NCBI GenBank assembly: GCA_036351775.1
Contig: JAZBPX010000053.1
Location: forward strand, 124,001 to 188,000
Origin: Pacificimonas sp036351775
Lineage (GTDB): Bacteria; Pseudomonadota; Alphaproteobacteria; Sphingomonadales; Sphingomonadaceae
DNA: 64,000 bases
Direction: 5' to 3'
Shown here: positions 23,509-32,517 of the stretch, one piece after another
Layout of the letters: the number at the start of each line of letters is the position of its first letter
Numbering within the stretch: the first letter of the stretch is position 1
Translations under genes and position numbers: made by a program
Notes under the pieces: generated by a model
Told to the model about the DNA's origin: nothing
Seen by the model: the letters and a program-made list of their open reading frames with translations, nothing else
Databases searched by the model: none

Positions 23509-24141
23509 GTGCTGAAAAACCTGAGTCTGTTGCTGCTGGGCGCGGCGCTCGCTGGCTGTGCCGGGGGTACCGGCGGCCTGCCCGAACTGCCGCCCGCCAA
23601 TACCATCGCCAATGACGAGAGCGCGCTGGAGGACGAATATCGCATCGGTCCGCTGGACGCGCTGCAGATCTTTGTATGGCGCAACCCGGAACTGACGACG
23701 GGCGTGGTCGTGCGGCCCGACGGGCGGATCACCGTTCCGCTCATCGACGATCTGGAGGTAACGGGGAAGACCCCTGCGGAACTGTCCGACATGATCGAGG
23801 AAGAGCTGGCAGTCTATATCGCCGACCCGATCGTGCAGGTGATCGTTTCCGGCTTTAACGGGCCGCTGTCACGGCAGGTACGGATCGTGGGCGCGGCGAC
23901 GCAGCCCGCGGCGATCCCCTATCGCAACAAGATGACGCTGCTCGACCTGATGGTCGCGGTCGGCGGCCTGTCGCCGATTGCGGCGGGCGACCGCGCGCGG
24001 CTGGTGCGGACCGATCCCGAAACGGGCGTGCAACGGGAATATGCGCTGCGGATCGAAAGCCTGCTGCAGGACGGCGATGTGTCCGCCAATGTTGCCATCG
24101 AGCCGGGCGATGTCATCATCATTCCGGAAAGCTTCCTTTAG
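23509..24141 (+). CDS. polysaccharide export outer-membrane lipoprotein (Wza-type), XrtA-associated
   Basis: This 210-residue lipoprotein has signal peptide LLLLGAALAGC with the lipobox Cys17. A Poly_export/SLBB domain starts at YRIGPLDALQIFVWRNPELT, followed by VRPDGRITVPLIDDLEV, and the SLBB repeat is GAATQPAAIPYRNKMTLLD. It forms the outer-membrane exit channel for the exopolysaccharide together with the chain-length regulator encoded next. The GTG start at 23509 is preceded by AGGGAGAG, a good ribosome site. The short form is typical of PEP-CTERM systems. Confidence 0.9.
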   Translation: MLKNLSLLLLGAALAGCAGGTGGLPELPPANTIANDESALEDEYRIGPLDALQIFVWRNPELTTGVVVRPDGRITVPLIDDLEVTGKTPAELSDMIEEELAVYIADPIVQVIVSGFNGPLSRQVRIVGAATQPAAIPYRNKMTLLDLMVAVGGLSPIAAGDRARLVRTDPETGVQREYALRIESLLQDGDVSANVAIEPGDVIIIPESFL

Positions 24142-24205
24142 GGCCGTAGCCGCGCTTGCGCATTGAGGGCTTCGCGCCAAGAAAGACGTATTCAGACCCA
24201 AGTCC

Positions 24206-25738
24206 ATGACCACCATCCAAGAACAGATCATGACCACGCTCTACAGCGTCTGGCGGAAACGCTGGTACGCGGTGCTGGCGGCGTGGATCGTGTGCCTGCT
24301 TGGCTGGGCGTTCGTGGCGACGATCCCGAACAGCTTTCGCTCCTCGGCGCGGATCCTGGTGGAGACGGGTTCGCTGCTGCAGAGCGAGATGGGCCTGAAC
24401 TCCGGCGGGCGCGGGCTGGAGGTGGTGCGGCAGACGCTGACCAGCCGCCTGAACCTGGAAAAGGTGCTGCGGCGAACGGAGCTGGACGCGGGCCTTGCCG
24501 ACGACGCCGAAGTCGACGCCGCGATCAGCATCCTGTCGGATGGCATTTCGATCGCAAGCCAGTCGGGGAACCTGTTCACCATCGGCTATGAATCGTCGAA
24601 CCCGGAGCTGAGCGACCAGGCGAATGCGGATCTGGCGCGCGACGTGGTCGACAACCTGCTGCAGATTTTCATGGAGGAGAATGTCACCTCCAACCGCGAC
24701 GACATCAACGAGGCGGTGCGCTTCTTCGAGGACCAGCTGGCCCAGCGCGAGCGCGAGCTGGAGGCGGCGGAGCAGCGGCGGGCCGAGTTCGAGGAAGAGT
24801 ATCTCGGGCGGCTGGCGGGCGATGGGAACATCATCAGCAGCGCGCGGGCGGGACGCAACCAGCTGTTCCAGGTCGAACTGGAACTGGAGCAGGCGGAGCG
24901 GTCGCTGAACGCGTTGCAGTCGCAGCTGGGGAGTATCCCGGAAGCGCTGGACTCCGGATCGAGCATGCCCATCCAAACCCCGGCGCAGCAGCGCGTTGCG
25001 CAGATGGAGCAGTTTCTGAGCGACCTCTATGCGGCGGGCAAGCTGGAGACCCACCCGGACGTGGTGCTGGCAAGGCGCCAGCTTGAGCGGCTGCAGGAAC
25101 AGGCCGCCGAGGAAGAGGCGCGGCTTCGCGCCGAGGGGGTGGGCGAACGCGCGCCGACGTCGAACCCGGTTTACGTCAACCTGCGTTCGCGATTGTTCGA
25201 AGGGCAGAGCCAGGTTGCCTCCCTGCGCGCGCGGCGCGACCGTATCCGGCAGGACATCGAGGACCTGGAGCAGGCGCGGCGCGACCAGCCGGGCATCGCG
25301 GCGGAGCAGGCGAAGCTGAACCGCGATTACGGTGTCCTTAGAAGCCAGTATGAGGCGCTGCTGCGAAGCCGCGAGGAAATCCGCCTGCAGAGCGATGTGC
25401 AGACTCAGACACAGCAGGTGCGCTTCAGCGTGGTCGATCCGCCGTCGCAGCCGCGTGAGCCGTCGGCACCGAACCGGCCGCTGTTCCTGACCGTCGTCCT
25501 GATCATGGGCGCCGGCGGCGGGTTGGGCATCGCCTTCCTGATGGCGCAGGTGCGCGGCGGGTTCATCACGTCGAGCCAGCTGGAACAGCGCTATGACGTG
25601 CCGGTCCTGGGCGCGGTCAGCGAGATCGTGACCGAGGACGACCGGCAGATGAACCGCATTCGCCTCGCGATCATGCTCGTCATGTCGCTGGGCCTGATCG
25701 CAATCTGGGGCGCGCTCGTCCTTTACGAGCTGGTTTAG
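24206..25738 (+). CDS. XrtA system polysaccharide chain-length determinant (Wzz-like)
   Basis: This 510-residue inner-membrane protein has a Wzz domain at the N-terminus (TM about residues 20-40, VLAAWIVCLLGWAFVATIP), a long central coiled coil (roughly residues 165-390, with Glu/Arg/Gln-rich heptads) and two further hydrophobic segments near the C-terminus (LFLTVVLIMGAGGGLGIAFL and LAIMLVMSLGLIAIWGALVL). A proline-rich PPSQPREPSAPNRP segment precedes the second TM, as usual. It controls polymer length and activates the tyrosine kinase encoded next. An alternative ATG lies eight codons downstream. Confidence 0.88.
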   Translation: MTTIQEQIMTTLYSVWRKRWYAVLAAWIVCLLGWAFVATIPNSFRSSARILVETGSLLQSEMGLNSGGRGLEVVRQTLTSRLNLEKVLRRTELDAGLADDAEVDAAISILSDGISIASQSGNLFTIGYESSNPELSDQANADLARDVVDNLLQIFMEENVTSNRDDINEAVRFFEDQLAQRERELEAAEQRRAEFEEEYLGRLAGDGNIISSARAGRNQLFQVELELEQAERSLNALQSQLGSIPEALDSGSSMPIQTPAQQRVAQMEQFLSDLYAAGKLETHPDVVLARRQLERLQEQAAEEEARLRAEGVGERAPTSNPVYVNLRSRLFEGQSQVASLRARRDRIRQDIEDLEQARRDQPGIAAEQAKLNRDYGVLRSQYEALLRSREEIRLQSDVQTQTQQVRFSVVDPPSQPREPSAPNRPLFLTVVLIMGAGGGLGIAFLMAQVRGGFITSSQLEQRYDVPVLGAVSEIVTEDDRQMNRIRLAIMLVMSLGLIAIWGALVLYELV

Positions 25739-25749
25739 GAGAGGCGCCG

Positions 25750-26709
25750 ATGTCCGAAGACGACAAGAAGGAACGCCGCCGGTCGCTGCTGGAGCGCGCC
25801 GCCGCGCAGCTGGAAAACCAGCCCCGCGTTACCGGAAGCGGTGAATCAGCAGGAAACCGGTCGCCGCTGGTGGCTACGTCGCCGTCCGGTGATTCCGACA
25901 ATACGGGCACGGCGGTACCGGGATTGCCTCCGCGGGATGCCTCCGACCTCGACCCCAACCAGCCGAAAAAGCGGCAGAGCCGGCAGGGCACGATCGACCT
26001 CGCCGCCCTGCGCGACCTCGGCTATGTCGTCCCCGACAGTCCGGCAACGGCGACGGCGGAGGAATTTCGCATCGTTAAACGGCAGCTGCTGCTGAATGCC
26101 ATGAGCAGCGGCCGGAACAGGATCGAGAATGGCAATCTGGTCCTCGTCTGTTCGAGCCAGCCGAACGAGGGCAAGACCTTTTGCGCGACCAACCTGGCGC
26201 TTTCCATCGCGTCGGAGCGCGACGTGACGGTCCTGCTGGTCGATGCCGATTTCGCGAAGCCGGAGATCCTGTCCACGCTGGGCCTTGAAGGCGGCAAGGG
26301 CCTGATCGACGTTGTCGCCGACCCGGACTTGGACCTGAGCGACTGCCTGATCAAAACCAACATCGAGAACTTCTCGGTCCTGCCCGCCGGGCGTCAGCAT
26401 AATTTGACCACCGAGCTGCTGGCATCCGAACGCATGGGCCAGATCGTCGAGGAGATCGCCGACCGCTATCCCGACCGGATCATCATCTTCGATTCGCCGC
26501 CCTGCCTCGCCTCCTCCGCCGCATCGGTGCTGGCGCTGCATGTCGGCCAGGTGCTGTTCGTCGTGGAGGCCGAGAATACACGCGAGGCGGTCGTTCGCGA
26601 CGGCCTGCAGATGATGTCGGTTTGCGACAATGTCATGATGCTGCTGAACAAGGCGCGCTATGCCGGCATTGGCCGCCGGTTCGGCACCTATTATGGCTAC
26701 GGCACCTAA
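25750..26709 (+). CDS. XrtA-associated tyrosine autokinase (CpsD/BY-kinase)
   Basis: This 319-residue BY-kinase has the Walker A region CSSQPNEGKTFCATNLALS, Walker A' LLVDADFAKPE and Walker B IIFDSPPCLAS. The C-terminal tyrosine cluster (GTYYGYGT) is the autophosphorylation site. A variable, Pro/Ser-rich N-terminal segment of about 90 residues precedes the kinase fold. It works with the Wzz-like protein to control polymerisation and export. It starts 11 nt after the chain-length gene (GAGGCGCCG upstream) and overlaps the next gene by 17 nt. Confidence 0.9.
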   Translation: MSEDDKKERRRSLLERAAAQLENQPRVTGSGESAGNRSPLVATSPSGDSDNTGTAVPGLPPRDASDLDPNQPKKRQSRQGTIDLAALRDLGYVVPDSPATATAEEFRIVKRQLLLNAMSSGRNRIENGNLVLVCSSQPNEGKTFCATNLALSIASERDVTVLLVDADFAKPEILSTLGLEGGKGLIDVVADPDLDLSDCLIKTNIENFSVLPAGRQHNLTTELLASERMGQIVEEIADRYPDRIIIFDSPPCLASSAASVLALHVGQVLFVVEAENTREAVVRDGLQMMSVCDNVMMLLNKARYAGIGRRFGTYYGYGT

Positions 26710-28342
26710 CCGCCGCCTGATCCGGGCGGGCGTATGGGGACTGGCGCTGACGTTGCAGACCGGGGCTGCGGCTGAGATCAGCCAGGACCTGGCGCTGCAA
26801 CTGCGCGGCGTTGCGTCGAGCGACCCCTTTGGCGGCGGCTATCGAAGCTGGATCGACACGAGCGTGACCGGCAGCCTGACGGCGACCTACAACCGGCTGA
26901 ATGCGAATGTGAACGGGACGGTCGGGCGGCGCGAGGTCGTGTCGGGCTTCGTCCCCACGAGCGTCTACGCGCAGGGCTCGGCAACCGCCCGGCTGGAGGC
27001 GCTGGAGGACAAGCTGTTCCTGGATGCCGGCGGAAGCGCGCGGCAGGGGCAGCAGGCCGGCGGCGGCGCGCTGGGTGCGGGATCGCTGCTGACAGCGCAG
27101 CAGGACCTGCAGCTTTATTCCGTGTTCCTGTCGCCGCGCATCGTCCAGCGCCTGAACGAGGACATGTTCGTCGTCGGAAATTACCGCCTGACCTATCAGT
27201 CCTCGTCACAGCAGCGGCAGTCGCCCGGAATTGCCGCGCCGCAGCCGCAGGCCTTTGGCAACAGCGTTTCCCATTCCTTTGGCGCCCAGCTCGGCTACCG
27301 CCCGCGCGGGTCGCGGCTGTCCGCAGCCCTGCAGGGCAGCCACCAGGTGACGGAGGTCAGCAATTTCGACCAGCAGTTCGTGTCGAGCAGCGTGTCCGCC
27401 ACCGCGAACTACCGCGCCTCGCGGCATCTGACCGTCGGGGCGACGGCGGGCTATCAGAGCATCGACAATTCGCAGGCGGTGATCGTGCTGAACCCGATTA
27501 CGGGCCGACCCGTGCTGGATGAGGACGGCGAGATCGTGACCGATCCGACCGCGCGCTCGACGGCGTTCAGCAGGGAGGCGGTGATTGCCACGCTGAACCT
27601 GTCCTATCGCCCCAGCAACCGCTTTTCCGCGCAGGTCCGCGGCGGCTATCGCGACATCGGCACCAGCATCGACGCGCAGGTCGCCTGGCGGGTCGGCGCG
27701 AACACCAGCCTGACCCTGTCGGCGAACCGCGACATCCAGACGCCGGGCCTCGGCGACCGGTCGCGGACCTTTGCCTTTGACGACGAGGTCACGATTACCG
27801 GCCCGGACGGCGAGGAACTGGATATCGACGTCAGCTGCCCGATCGCGCTGAGCGACGAGGACGGCAGCTGCCTGTTGACCCAGTCGGTTTCGGCGCTGGC
27901 CGGGACGTCGCGCCGGACCCGGGTGGCCATCGGCACCAACTGGCGGAAGAACTCGACGAGTGTTGGGCTCGCGACCTTTTACCAGGGGCAGGATTTCCTG
28001 GATCCGCGCCAGTTTCAGGAGGCCGGCGCGCCTGATTTCAGCGGCCTCGGCGACCGCAGCATCCGCGAGGTCGGCGGCAGCGTCAGCGCCTCCACCCGGC
28101 TGACGCGCGCGTCCACCATATCGGGATCGGTGCAGCTGTCGGATGTGGACGACCTTGCCGGGCGCCAGGGCGGCACCCGTGTCCAGGCGCAGCTGAACTA
28201 TAGGCGGAGCTTTGCCGGCAATTTCTACCTGACGGGTTCGGCGGCGTACCTGTCGGGACAGCCGAACCTGGCGCCTGCAGGTGGCCAGACCGCCGATGAC
28301 AGCATCCACAGCCTTGCCATCGGCCTCGGTTACCGGTTCTAG
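26693..28342 (+). CDS. PEP-CTERM system-associated outer-membrane beta-barrel protein
   Basis: This protein of about 549 residues has a signal peptide (RRLIRAGVWGLALTLQTGAAA). A long series of amphipathic alternating segments follows, with frequent aromatic-x-aromatic strand ends (TATYNRLNANVNG, VVGNYRLTYQSSS, FRGGYRDIG-like, FYLTGSAAYLSG) and a terminal Phe (GLGYRF), typical of an outer-membrane barrel. It corresponds to the barrel protein conserved between the BY-kinase and ATPase genes in XrtA loci. Its likely role is in polysaccharide secretion or anchoring. Two cysteines (in VSCPIALSDEDGSCLL) could form a loop disulfide. Confidence 0.83.
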   Translation: MATAPNRRLIRAGVWGLALTLQTGAAAEISQDLALQLRGVASSDPFGGGYRSWIDTSVTGSLTATYNRLNANVNGTVGRREVVSGFVPTSVYAQGSATARLEALEDKLFLDAGGSARQGQQAGGGALGAGSLLTAQQDLQLYSVFLSPRIVQRLNEDMFVVGNYRLTYQSSSQQRQSPGIAAPQPQAFGNSVSHSFGAQLGYRPRGSRLSAALQGSHQVTEVSNFDQQFVSSSVSATANYRASRHLTVGATAGYQSIDNSQAVIVLNPITGRPVLDEDGEIVTDPTARSTAFSREAVIATLNLSYRPSNRFSAQVRGGYRDIGTSIDAQVAWRVGANTSLTLSANRDIQTPGLGDRSRTFAFDDEVTITGPDGEELDIDVSCPIALSDEDGSCLLTQSVSALAGTSRRTRVAIGTNWRKNSTSVGLATFYQGQDFLDPRQFQEAGAPDFSGLGDRSIREVGGSVSASTRLTRASTISGSVQLSDVDDLAGRQGGTRVQAQLNYRRSFAGNFYLTGSAAYLSGQPNLAPAGGQTADDSIHSLAIGLGYRF

Positions 28343-28351
28343 GGACAGGCC

Positions 28352-29386
28352 ATGTACGAAACCCATTACGGCCTTTCCGGGAAACCGTTCCAGCTGACGC
28401 CCGATCCGGGCCTGTTCGTCGAAACGGATACCCATGCGCGGGCGATGGCCTACCTGACCTATGGGCTGGCGCAGAATGAAGGCTTTGTCGTCGTCACGGG
28501 CGATGTGGGAACGGGAAAGACCACGCTGATCGGGCATCTGGTGGCAACGAAGCTGCCCGGCGACACGATTGTCGGGTCGATCGTGACGTCGCAGGTCGAT
28601 GCGGATTCGATGCTGAAGCTGGCGATGGCCGCGCTCGGGATCGACGGCGGTGGTGATCGCGGCGGCGCGAAAGGTGGCGGGGACAAGGCCGACCATTTGC
28701 GCGCGGTGGAGACGTTCCTGAAGACGCAGGCGGGGCGCGGCAAACGGGTGATCCTGATCGTCGACGAGGCGCAGAATCTGAGCTTTGGCGCGCTGGAAGA
28801 GCTGCGGATGCTGTCGAATTTCCAGGATGGCAGCCGGCCGCTGATCCAGATCGTGCTGCTGGGCCAGCCGGAGTTTCGCCAGACGGTGACGAACGCGCCG
28901 GAGCTGGAACAGCTGCGCCAGCGGGTCATCGCCAGCCACCATATCGAGCCGATGCCGCCCGAAGACGTCGCGACCTATATTCGAGAGCGGCTGACAAAGG
29001 TGGGCTGGACCGGGCGGCCGTCCTTTTCGGACGGCGCGATGGCCGCGATTGCGCAAGGGGCGGGCGGGGTGCCGCGCATGGTGAATACGCTGGCGAGCCG
29101 GGCGATGCTGTTCGCCTCCCTGGACGAGCGCGACGATATCGATGCCGAACTGGTCGAGGATGTGATCGACGATCTGAGAAGCGACAATGCGCTGCCCGCG
29201 CGGCCCTCCACGTCGCTGTTCCAGGCTGGCGCGCAGGACGGCGAGCTGACGGCGCGCCTGGACCGGATCGAGGAGCGGCTGGACCGGCACGGGCGGGTGA
29301 TGAAACAGCTGATCGGACTGGTGAACGAGATGCTGGTCGAGGAGAGCGCTGAACGCAGGGCCGGGGAGGCTGGCACCGATGGGTGA
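28352..29386 (+). CDS. XrtA-associated ATPase (ExeA-like AAA)
   Basis: This 344-residue AAA ATPase has Walker A GDVGTGKTTLIGHL (about residue 49), Walker B VILIVDEAQNLS and the sensor region LLGQPEFRQT. It begins with the family hallmark YETHYGLSGKPFQLTPDPGL. It is related to ExeA/GspA, which help move secretion components through peptidoglycan; in XrtA loci it is the standard ATPase. It starts 9 nt after the barrel gene and overlaps the deacetylase by 8 nt. A C-terminal coiled segment (ARLDRIEERLDRHGRVMKQL) may mediate oligomerisation. Confidence 0.88.
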   Translation: MYETHYGLSGKPFQLTPDPGLFVETDTHARAMAYLTYGLAQNEGFVVVTGDVGTGKTTLIGHLVATKLPGDTIVGSIVTSQVDADSMLKLAMAALGIDGGGDRGGAKGGGDKADHLRAVETFLKTQAGRGKRVILIVDEAQNLSFGALEELRMLSNFQDGSRPLIQIVLLGQPEFRQTVTNAPELEQLRQRVIASHHIEPMPPEDVATYIRERLTKVGWTGRPSFSDGAMAAIAQGAGGVPRMVNTLASRAMLFASLDERDDIDAELVEDVIDDLRSDNALPARPSTSLFQAGAQDGELTARLDRIEERLDRHGRVMKQLIGLVNEMLVEESAERRAGEAGTDG

Positions 29387-30254
29387 ACGCATCACCAACG
29401 CGCCGATAACCAATGCGATGACGGTCGACATCGAGGACTATTTCCAGGTCGGCGCGTTCGAGACCGTGGTGTCGCGTGATGACTGGGGCCAGTTCAAGGG
29501 GCGCGTGGAGCGGAACACGCGCGCGTGCCTGGACCTGTTCGAATCCGAGGGCGTCTCGGCGACGTTCTTCACGCTTGGCTGGGTGGCGGAGCGGCATCCG
29601 GCGCTGATCCGGGAGATCGTCGCGCGCGGGCATGAGCTGGCGAGCCATGGCTATGCGCATGACAGGGTGCATGACTTTACGCCCGAGGCGTTTCGCGCGG
29701 ATTTGCGAAAGTCGCGCGCACTGCTTGAGGATGCGGGCGGGGTGCGGGTGCGGGGGTACCGCGCGCCGAGCTTTTCCATCGGCAAGAAAAACGCCTGGGC
29801 GCAGGAGATCATCGCGGAGGAGGGGTATGTCTATTCCTCCTCAGTCGCGCCCATTCAGTCCGACCATTATGGCTGGCCGGAGGCGCCGCGCTTTGCGCAC
29901 CTGCCGGTTGCGGGCAGCGACCTGATCGAGATCCCGGTGAGCACGGTCGAATATGGCGGACGGCGGTTCGCGTGCGGGGGCGGCGGGTTTTTCCGGCTGC
30001 TGCCCTACCGCTTTTCCGAATGGGCGATCGCGCGGATCAACGAGACGGACGGGCAGCCGGCGATGTTCTATTTCCACCCGTGGGAGATCGATCCCGATCA
30101 GCCGCGAATACCGGGCGCGCCGCTGAAATCGCGGCTGCGCCACTATACGAAGCTGGACGTGATGGAGGCCAAGCTGCGGCGCGCTCTGCAGCGATTCCGC
30201 TGGGACCGGGTGGACCGGGTGTTCCTTGGCGAGACGCTGCAGAAGGCGGCCTGA
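29379..30254 (+). CDS. XrtA system polysaccharide deacetylase (NodB-like)
   Basis: This 291-residue protein has a NodB fold. The catalytic base and metal Asp are in MTVDIEDYFQ, the metal histidines in HELASHGYAHDRVHD, with RGYRAPSFSIGKKN as motif 3 and a late FYFHPWEIDPDQPR with the catalytic His. It has the DUF3473 C-terminal extension seen in PEP-CTERM loci (LRHYTKLDVMEAKLRRALQR). It removes acetyl groups from exopolysaccharide amino sugars. No signal peptide is visible, so it may act on cytoplasmic or lipid-linked intermediates. Confidence 0.9.
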   Translation: MGERITNAPITNAMTVDIEDYFQVGAFETVVSRDDWGQFKGRVERNTRACLDLFESEGVSATFFTLGWVAERHPALIREIVARGHELASHGYAHDRVHDFTPEAFRADLRKSRALLEDAGGVRVRGYRAPSFSIGKKNAWAQEIIAEEGYVYSSSVAPIQSDHYGWPEAPRFAHLPVAGSDLIEIPVSTVEYGGRRFACGGGGFFRLLPYRFSEWAIARINETDGQPAMFYFHPWEIDPDQPRIPGAPLKSRLRHYTKLDVMEAKLRRALQRFRWDRVDRVFLGETLQKAA

Positions 30255-30270
30255 ACGGGGCGGCGCAACC

Positions 30271-31296
30271 ATGCTAGAGATTGTTACCGATAGCGCGCCC
30301 TATGATGCGTATGTCGAGCGCAGCGAGGGCGCGACACCCTTTCACCGGCGGGCGTGGGGCGAGGCCATTGCGGCGGCGACAGGACACGGCCAGCATCATC
30401 TGACCGCGCTGAGGGCGGGGGTGCCTGCGGGGGTCTTGCCGCTGACGGAGGTGCGCTCGCGCCTGTTCGGGCGGTCGCTGGTGTCCAATGGGTTTGCGGT
30501 GGGCGGCGGCCCGCTGGCGGACGATGCGGAGGCGCTGGCGGCGCTGGATGCCGCCGCCGTGGACCTGGCGAAGGGCGGCGGGATCGACGTGGTCGAATAC
30601 CGGTCATCCGATGAACGGCATGACGGGTTCGCCGAGAAGGACGGGGTCTATGCCGGGTTCGTGCGGGAGATCCTTCCCGCCGAGGACGACAATCTGAAGG
30701 CGATCCCGCGCAAGCAGCGCGCCGAGGTACGAAAGGCGATCAAGGGCGACCTGACCGCGAAGATCGGCAGCGATGCGGAGGCGCGGCGGGGCCACTGGCG
30801 GATGTACAGCGAAAGCGTCCGGAACCTGGGGACGCCCGTATTTCCCAAAAGCCTATTCGCCGAAGTTCTGGACCGGTTCGGCGAAGATGCCGACATCCTG
30901 ACCGTGTATTCGGACGGCGAGCCGGTGACGTCGGTGCTGTCCGTTTACCACGCGGGAACGGTTTATCCCTATTGGGGCGGCGGGACGTTCGATGCCCGCA
31001 GGCTGAAGGCCAACGAATATATGTACTGGATGCTGATGGACCATGCGCGGCAGCGGGGGTGCACGCGGTTCGATTTCGGCCGGTCGAAGGTCGGGACCGG
31101 CCCCTATGCCTACAAGAAGAACTGGGGCTTCGAGCCGGAGCCGCTGACTTATGAGTATAAGCTGCTAAATGGCGCAGACATGCCGGACCTGAACCCGAAT
31201 AACCCCAAGTTCGCGCTGATGACGAAGGTCTGGGCGAAACTGCCTCTTGCGGCGGCCAATATTGTCGGTCCGTACATCTCCCGGAACCTGGCCTAG
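30271..31296 (+). CDS. FemAB-like XrtA/PEP-CTERM system-associated protein
   Basis: This 341-residue protein has two GNAT-like halves: an N-terminal half (YVERSEGATPFHRRAWGEAI, LPLTEVRSRLFGRSLVSNGF) and a C-terminal one (VLSVYHAGTVYPYWGGGTFD, YMYWMLMDHARQRGCTRFDF, GRSKVGTGPYAYKKNWGFEP). This is the FemAB/MurM-type aminoacyl- or acyltransferase architecture. In XrtA loci it is conserved but of unknown substrate; transfer of an amino acid to the polysaccharide repeat is a reasonable guess. ATG 30271 follows the deacetylase stop by 16 nt. Confidence 0.87.
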   Translation: MLEIVTDSAPYDAYVERSEGATPFHRRAWGEAIAAATGHGQHHLTALRAGVPAGVLPLTEVRSRLFGRSLVSNGFAVGGGPLADDAEALAALDAAAVDLAKGGGIDVVEYRSSDERHDGFAEKDGVYAGFVREILPAEDDNLKAIPRKQRAEVRKAIKGDLTAKIGSDAEARRGHWRMYSESVRNLGTPVFPKSLFAEVLDRFGEDADILTVYSDGEPVTSVLSVYHAGTVYPYWGGGTFDARRLKANEYMYWMLMDHARQRGCTRFDFGRSKVGTGPYAYKKNWGFEPEPLTYEYKLLNGADMPDLNPNNPKFALMTKVWAKLPLAAANIVGPYISRNLA

Positions 31297-31299
31297 CTG

Positions 31300-32517
31300 T
31301 TGCCGCGCCCGCACCTCCTGTTCCTTGCCCACCGGATCCCGTATCCGCCGAACAAGGGCGACAAGATTCGGTCGTGGAATGTCCTGAAGCATCTGGCGAA
31401 GAGCTTCGATATCCATATCGGCGCGTTCGTGGATGACCCCAGCGACCTGCAACATGTCGACCGTCTGCGCGCGATGAGCGTATCGTCCACCTTTATCGAG
31501 GGCGGCAGGATGAACCAGAAAATGCGTCTGCCGCGCGCCTGGTTCTCTGACACGCCGCTGAGCGTGGCGCTGTGGCAGGACCGGCGCATGAAGGACTATG
31601 TGAAGGCAGTGCTGTCGGACGGATCGGTACAGAATGTCTATGTCTTTTCCGGTCAGATGGCGCCCTATATCCAGAAGTATACCAGTCGGCGCCGCACCAT
31701 CATCATGGATTTCGTCGATGTCGATTCCGACAAGTTCGATCAATATGCCGCGCGGGCATCCTGGCCGAAGAAGGCGGTTTACGGACGCGAAGCCCGCCTG
31801 CTGAAGCAGTTCGAGAAGCAGGTCGCCCGGATCGTGGATGCCAGCCTGTTCGTCAGCGAAGCCGAGGCGCGGCTGTTTCGCCGCCACGCAGGCTCCTATG
31901 CCCATACGGTCTATCCTCTGGAAAACGGCGTCGACCTCGAGATGTTCAGGCCGTCGGGCGCGAAACCTGCGCCGCACAGTCTCGTTTTTACCGGGGCCAT
32001 GGACTATCTTCCGAACATGGAAGCCGTGGACTGGATGGTGAAGGACATTCTGCCGATCGTTCGGCGGACGCATCCCGGTGCGTCGTTCACGATCGTCGGG
32101 TCCAATCCCGCGCCGGAGGTCAAGCGGCTGGCGGGGAAGGGTGTGACGGTGACGGGAACGGTGCCCGACGTCCGGCCCCATGTGCATGATGCCGCAGTTG
32201 CGGTGGCACCGATCAAGACCGCGCGCGGCATACAGAACAAGGTGCTGGAGGCGATGGCGATGGGACGGCCCGTTGTCGCGACGGAGGCGGCCTTTTCCGG
32301 CATTCGCGCGCAGCCCGGCCGCGACCTGATCGTTGAAGACGATACCGATGCCTTTGCCGGCGCGATAACGGCGCTGTTCGATAACCCGGACCGCGCCGAG
32401 GCCCTGGGCCGCGCGGGACGGGCGCGCATGGAATCGGTTTACAGCTGGCCCGCCCGCCTGTCCGACCTCGACCTGATCATGGCGAAGCACAGCCACCGTG
32501 AGGAGGAGGCCGCCTGA
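31300..32517 (+). CDS. XrtA/PEP-CTERM system glycosyltransferase (GT-B, TIGR03087-like)
   Basis: This 405-residue glycosyltransferase begins with LLFLAHRIPYPPNKGDKIRS, the signature of the sugar transferase conserved in PEP-CTERM loci. The GT4-type C-terminal domain shows LVFTGAMDYLPNMEAVDWMV, a nucleotide-sugar motif around VAPIKTARGIQNKVLEAMAM and the E-x7-E-like EAMAMGRPVVATEAAF. It adds a sugar to the lipid-linked repeat unit. The start is TTG at 31300, 3 nt after the FemAB stop. No initiating undecaprenyl-phosphate sugar transferase is in this window, so that enzyme must be encoded elsewhere. Confidence 0.88.
   Translation: MPRPHLLFLAHRIPYPPNKGDKIRSWNVLKHLAKSFDIHIGAFVDDPSDLQHVDRLRAMSVSSTFIEGGRMNQKMRLPRAWFSDTPLSVALWQDRRMKDYVKAVLSDGSVQNVYVFSGQMAPYIQKYTSRRRTIIMDFVDVDSDKFDQYAARASWPKKAVYGREARLLKQFEKQVARIVDASLFVSEAEARLFRRHAGSYAHTVYPLENGVDLEMFRPSGAKPAPHSLVFTGAMDYLPNMEAVDWMVKDILPIVRRTHPGASFTIVGSNPAPEVKRLAGKGVTVTGTVPDVRPHVHDAAVAVAPIKTARGIQNKVLEAMAMGRPVVATEAAFSGIRAQPGRDLIVEDDTDAFAGAITALFDNPDRAEALGRAGRARMESVYSWPARLSDLDLIMAKHSHREEEAA

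Noticed and set aside
27206..29431. 741-codon open frame on the minus strand
   Set aside because: It lies antisense to the barrel and ATPase genes, is Arg/His/Gln/Pro-rich with no domain, and is explained by high GC.
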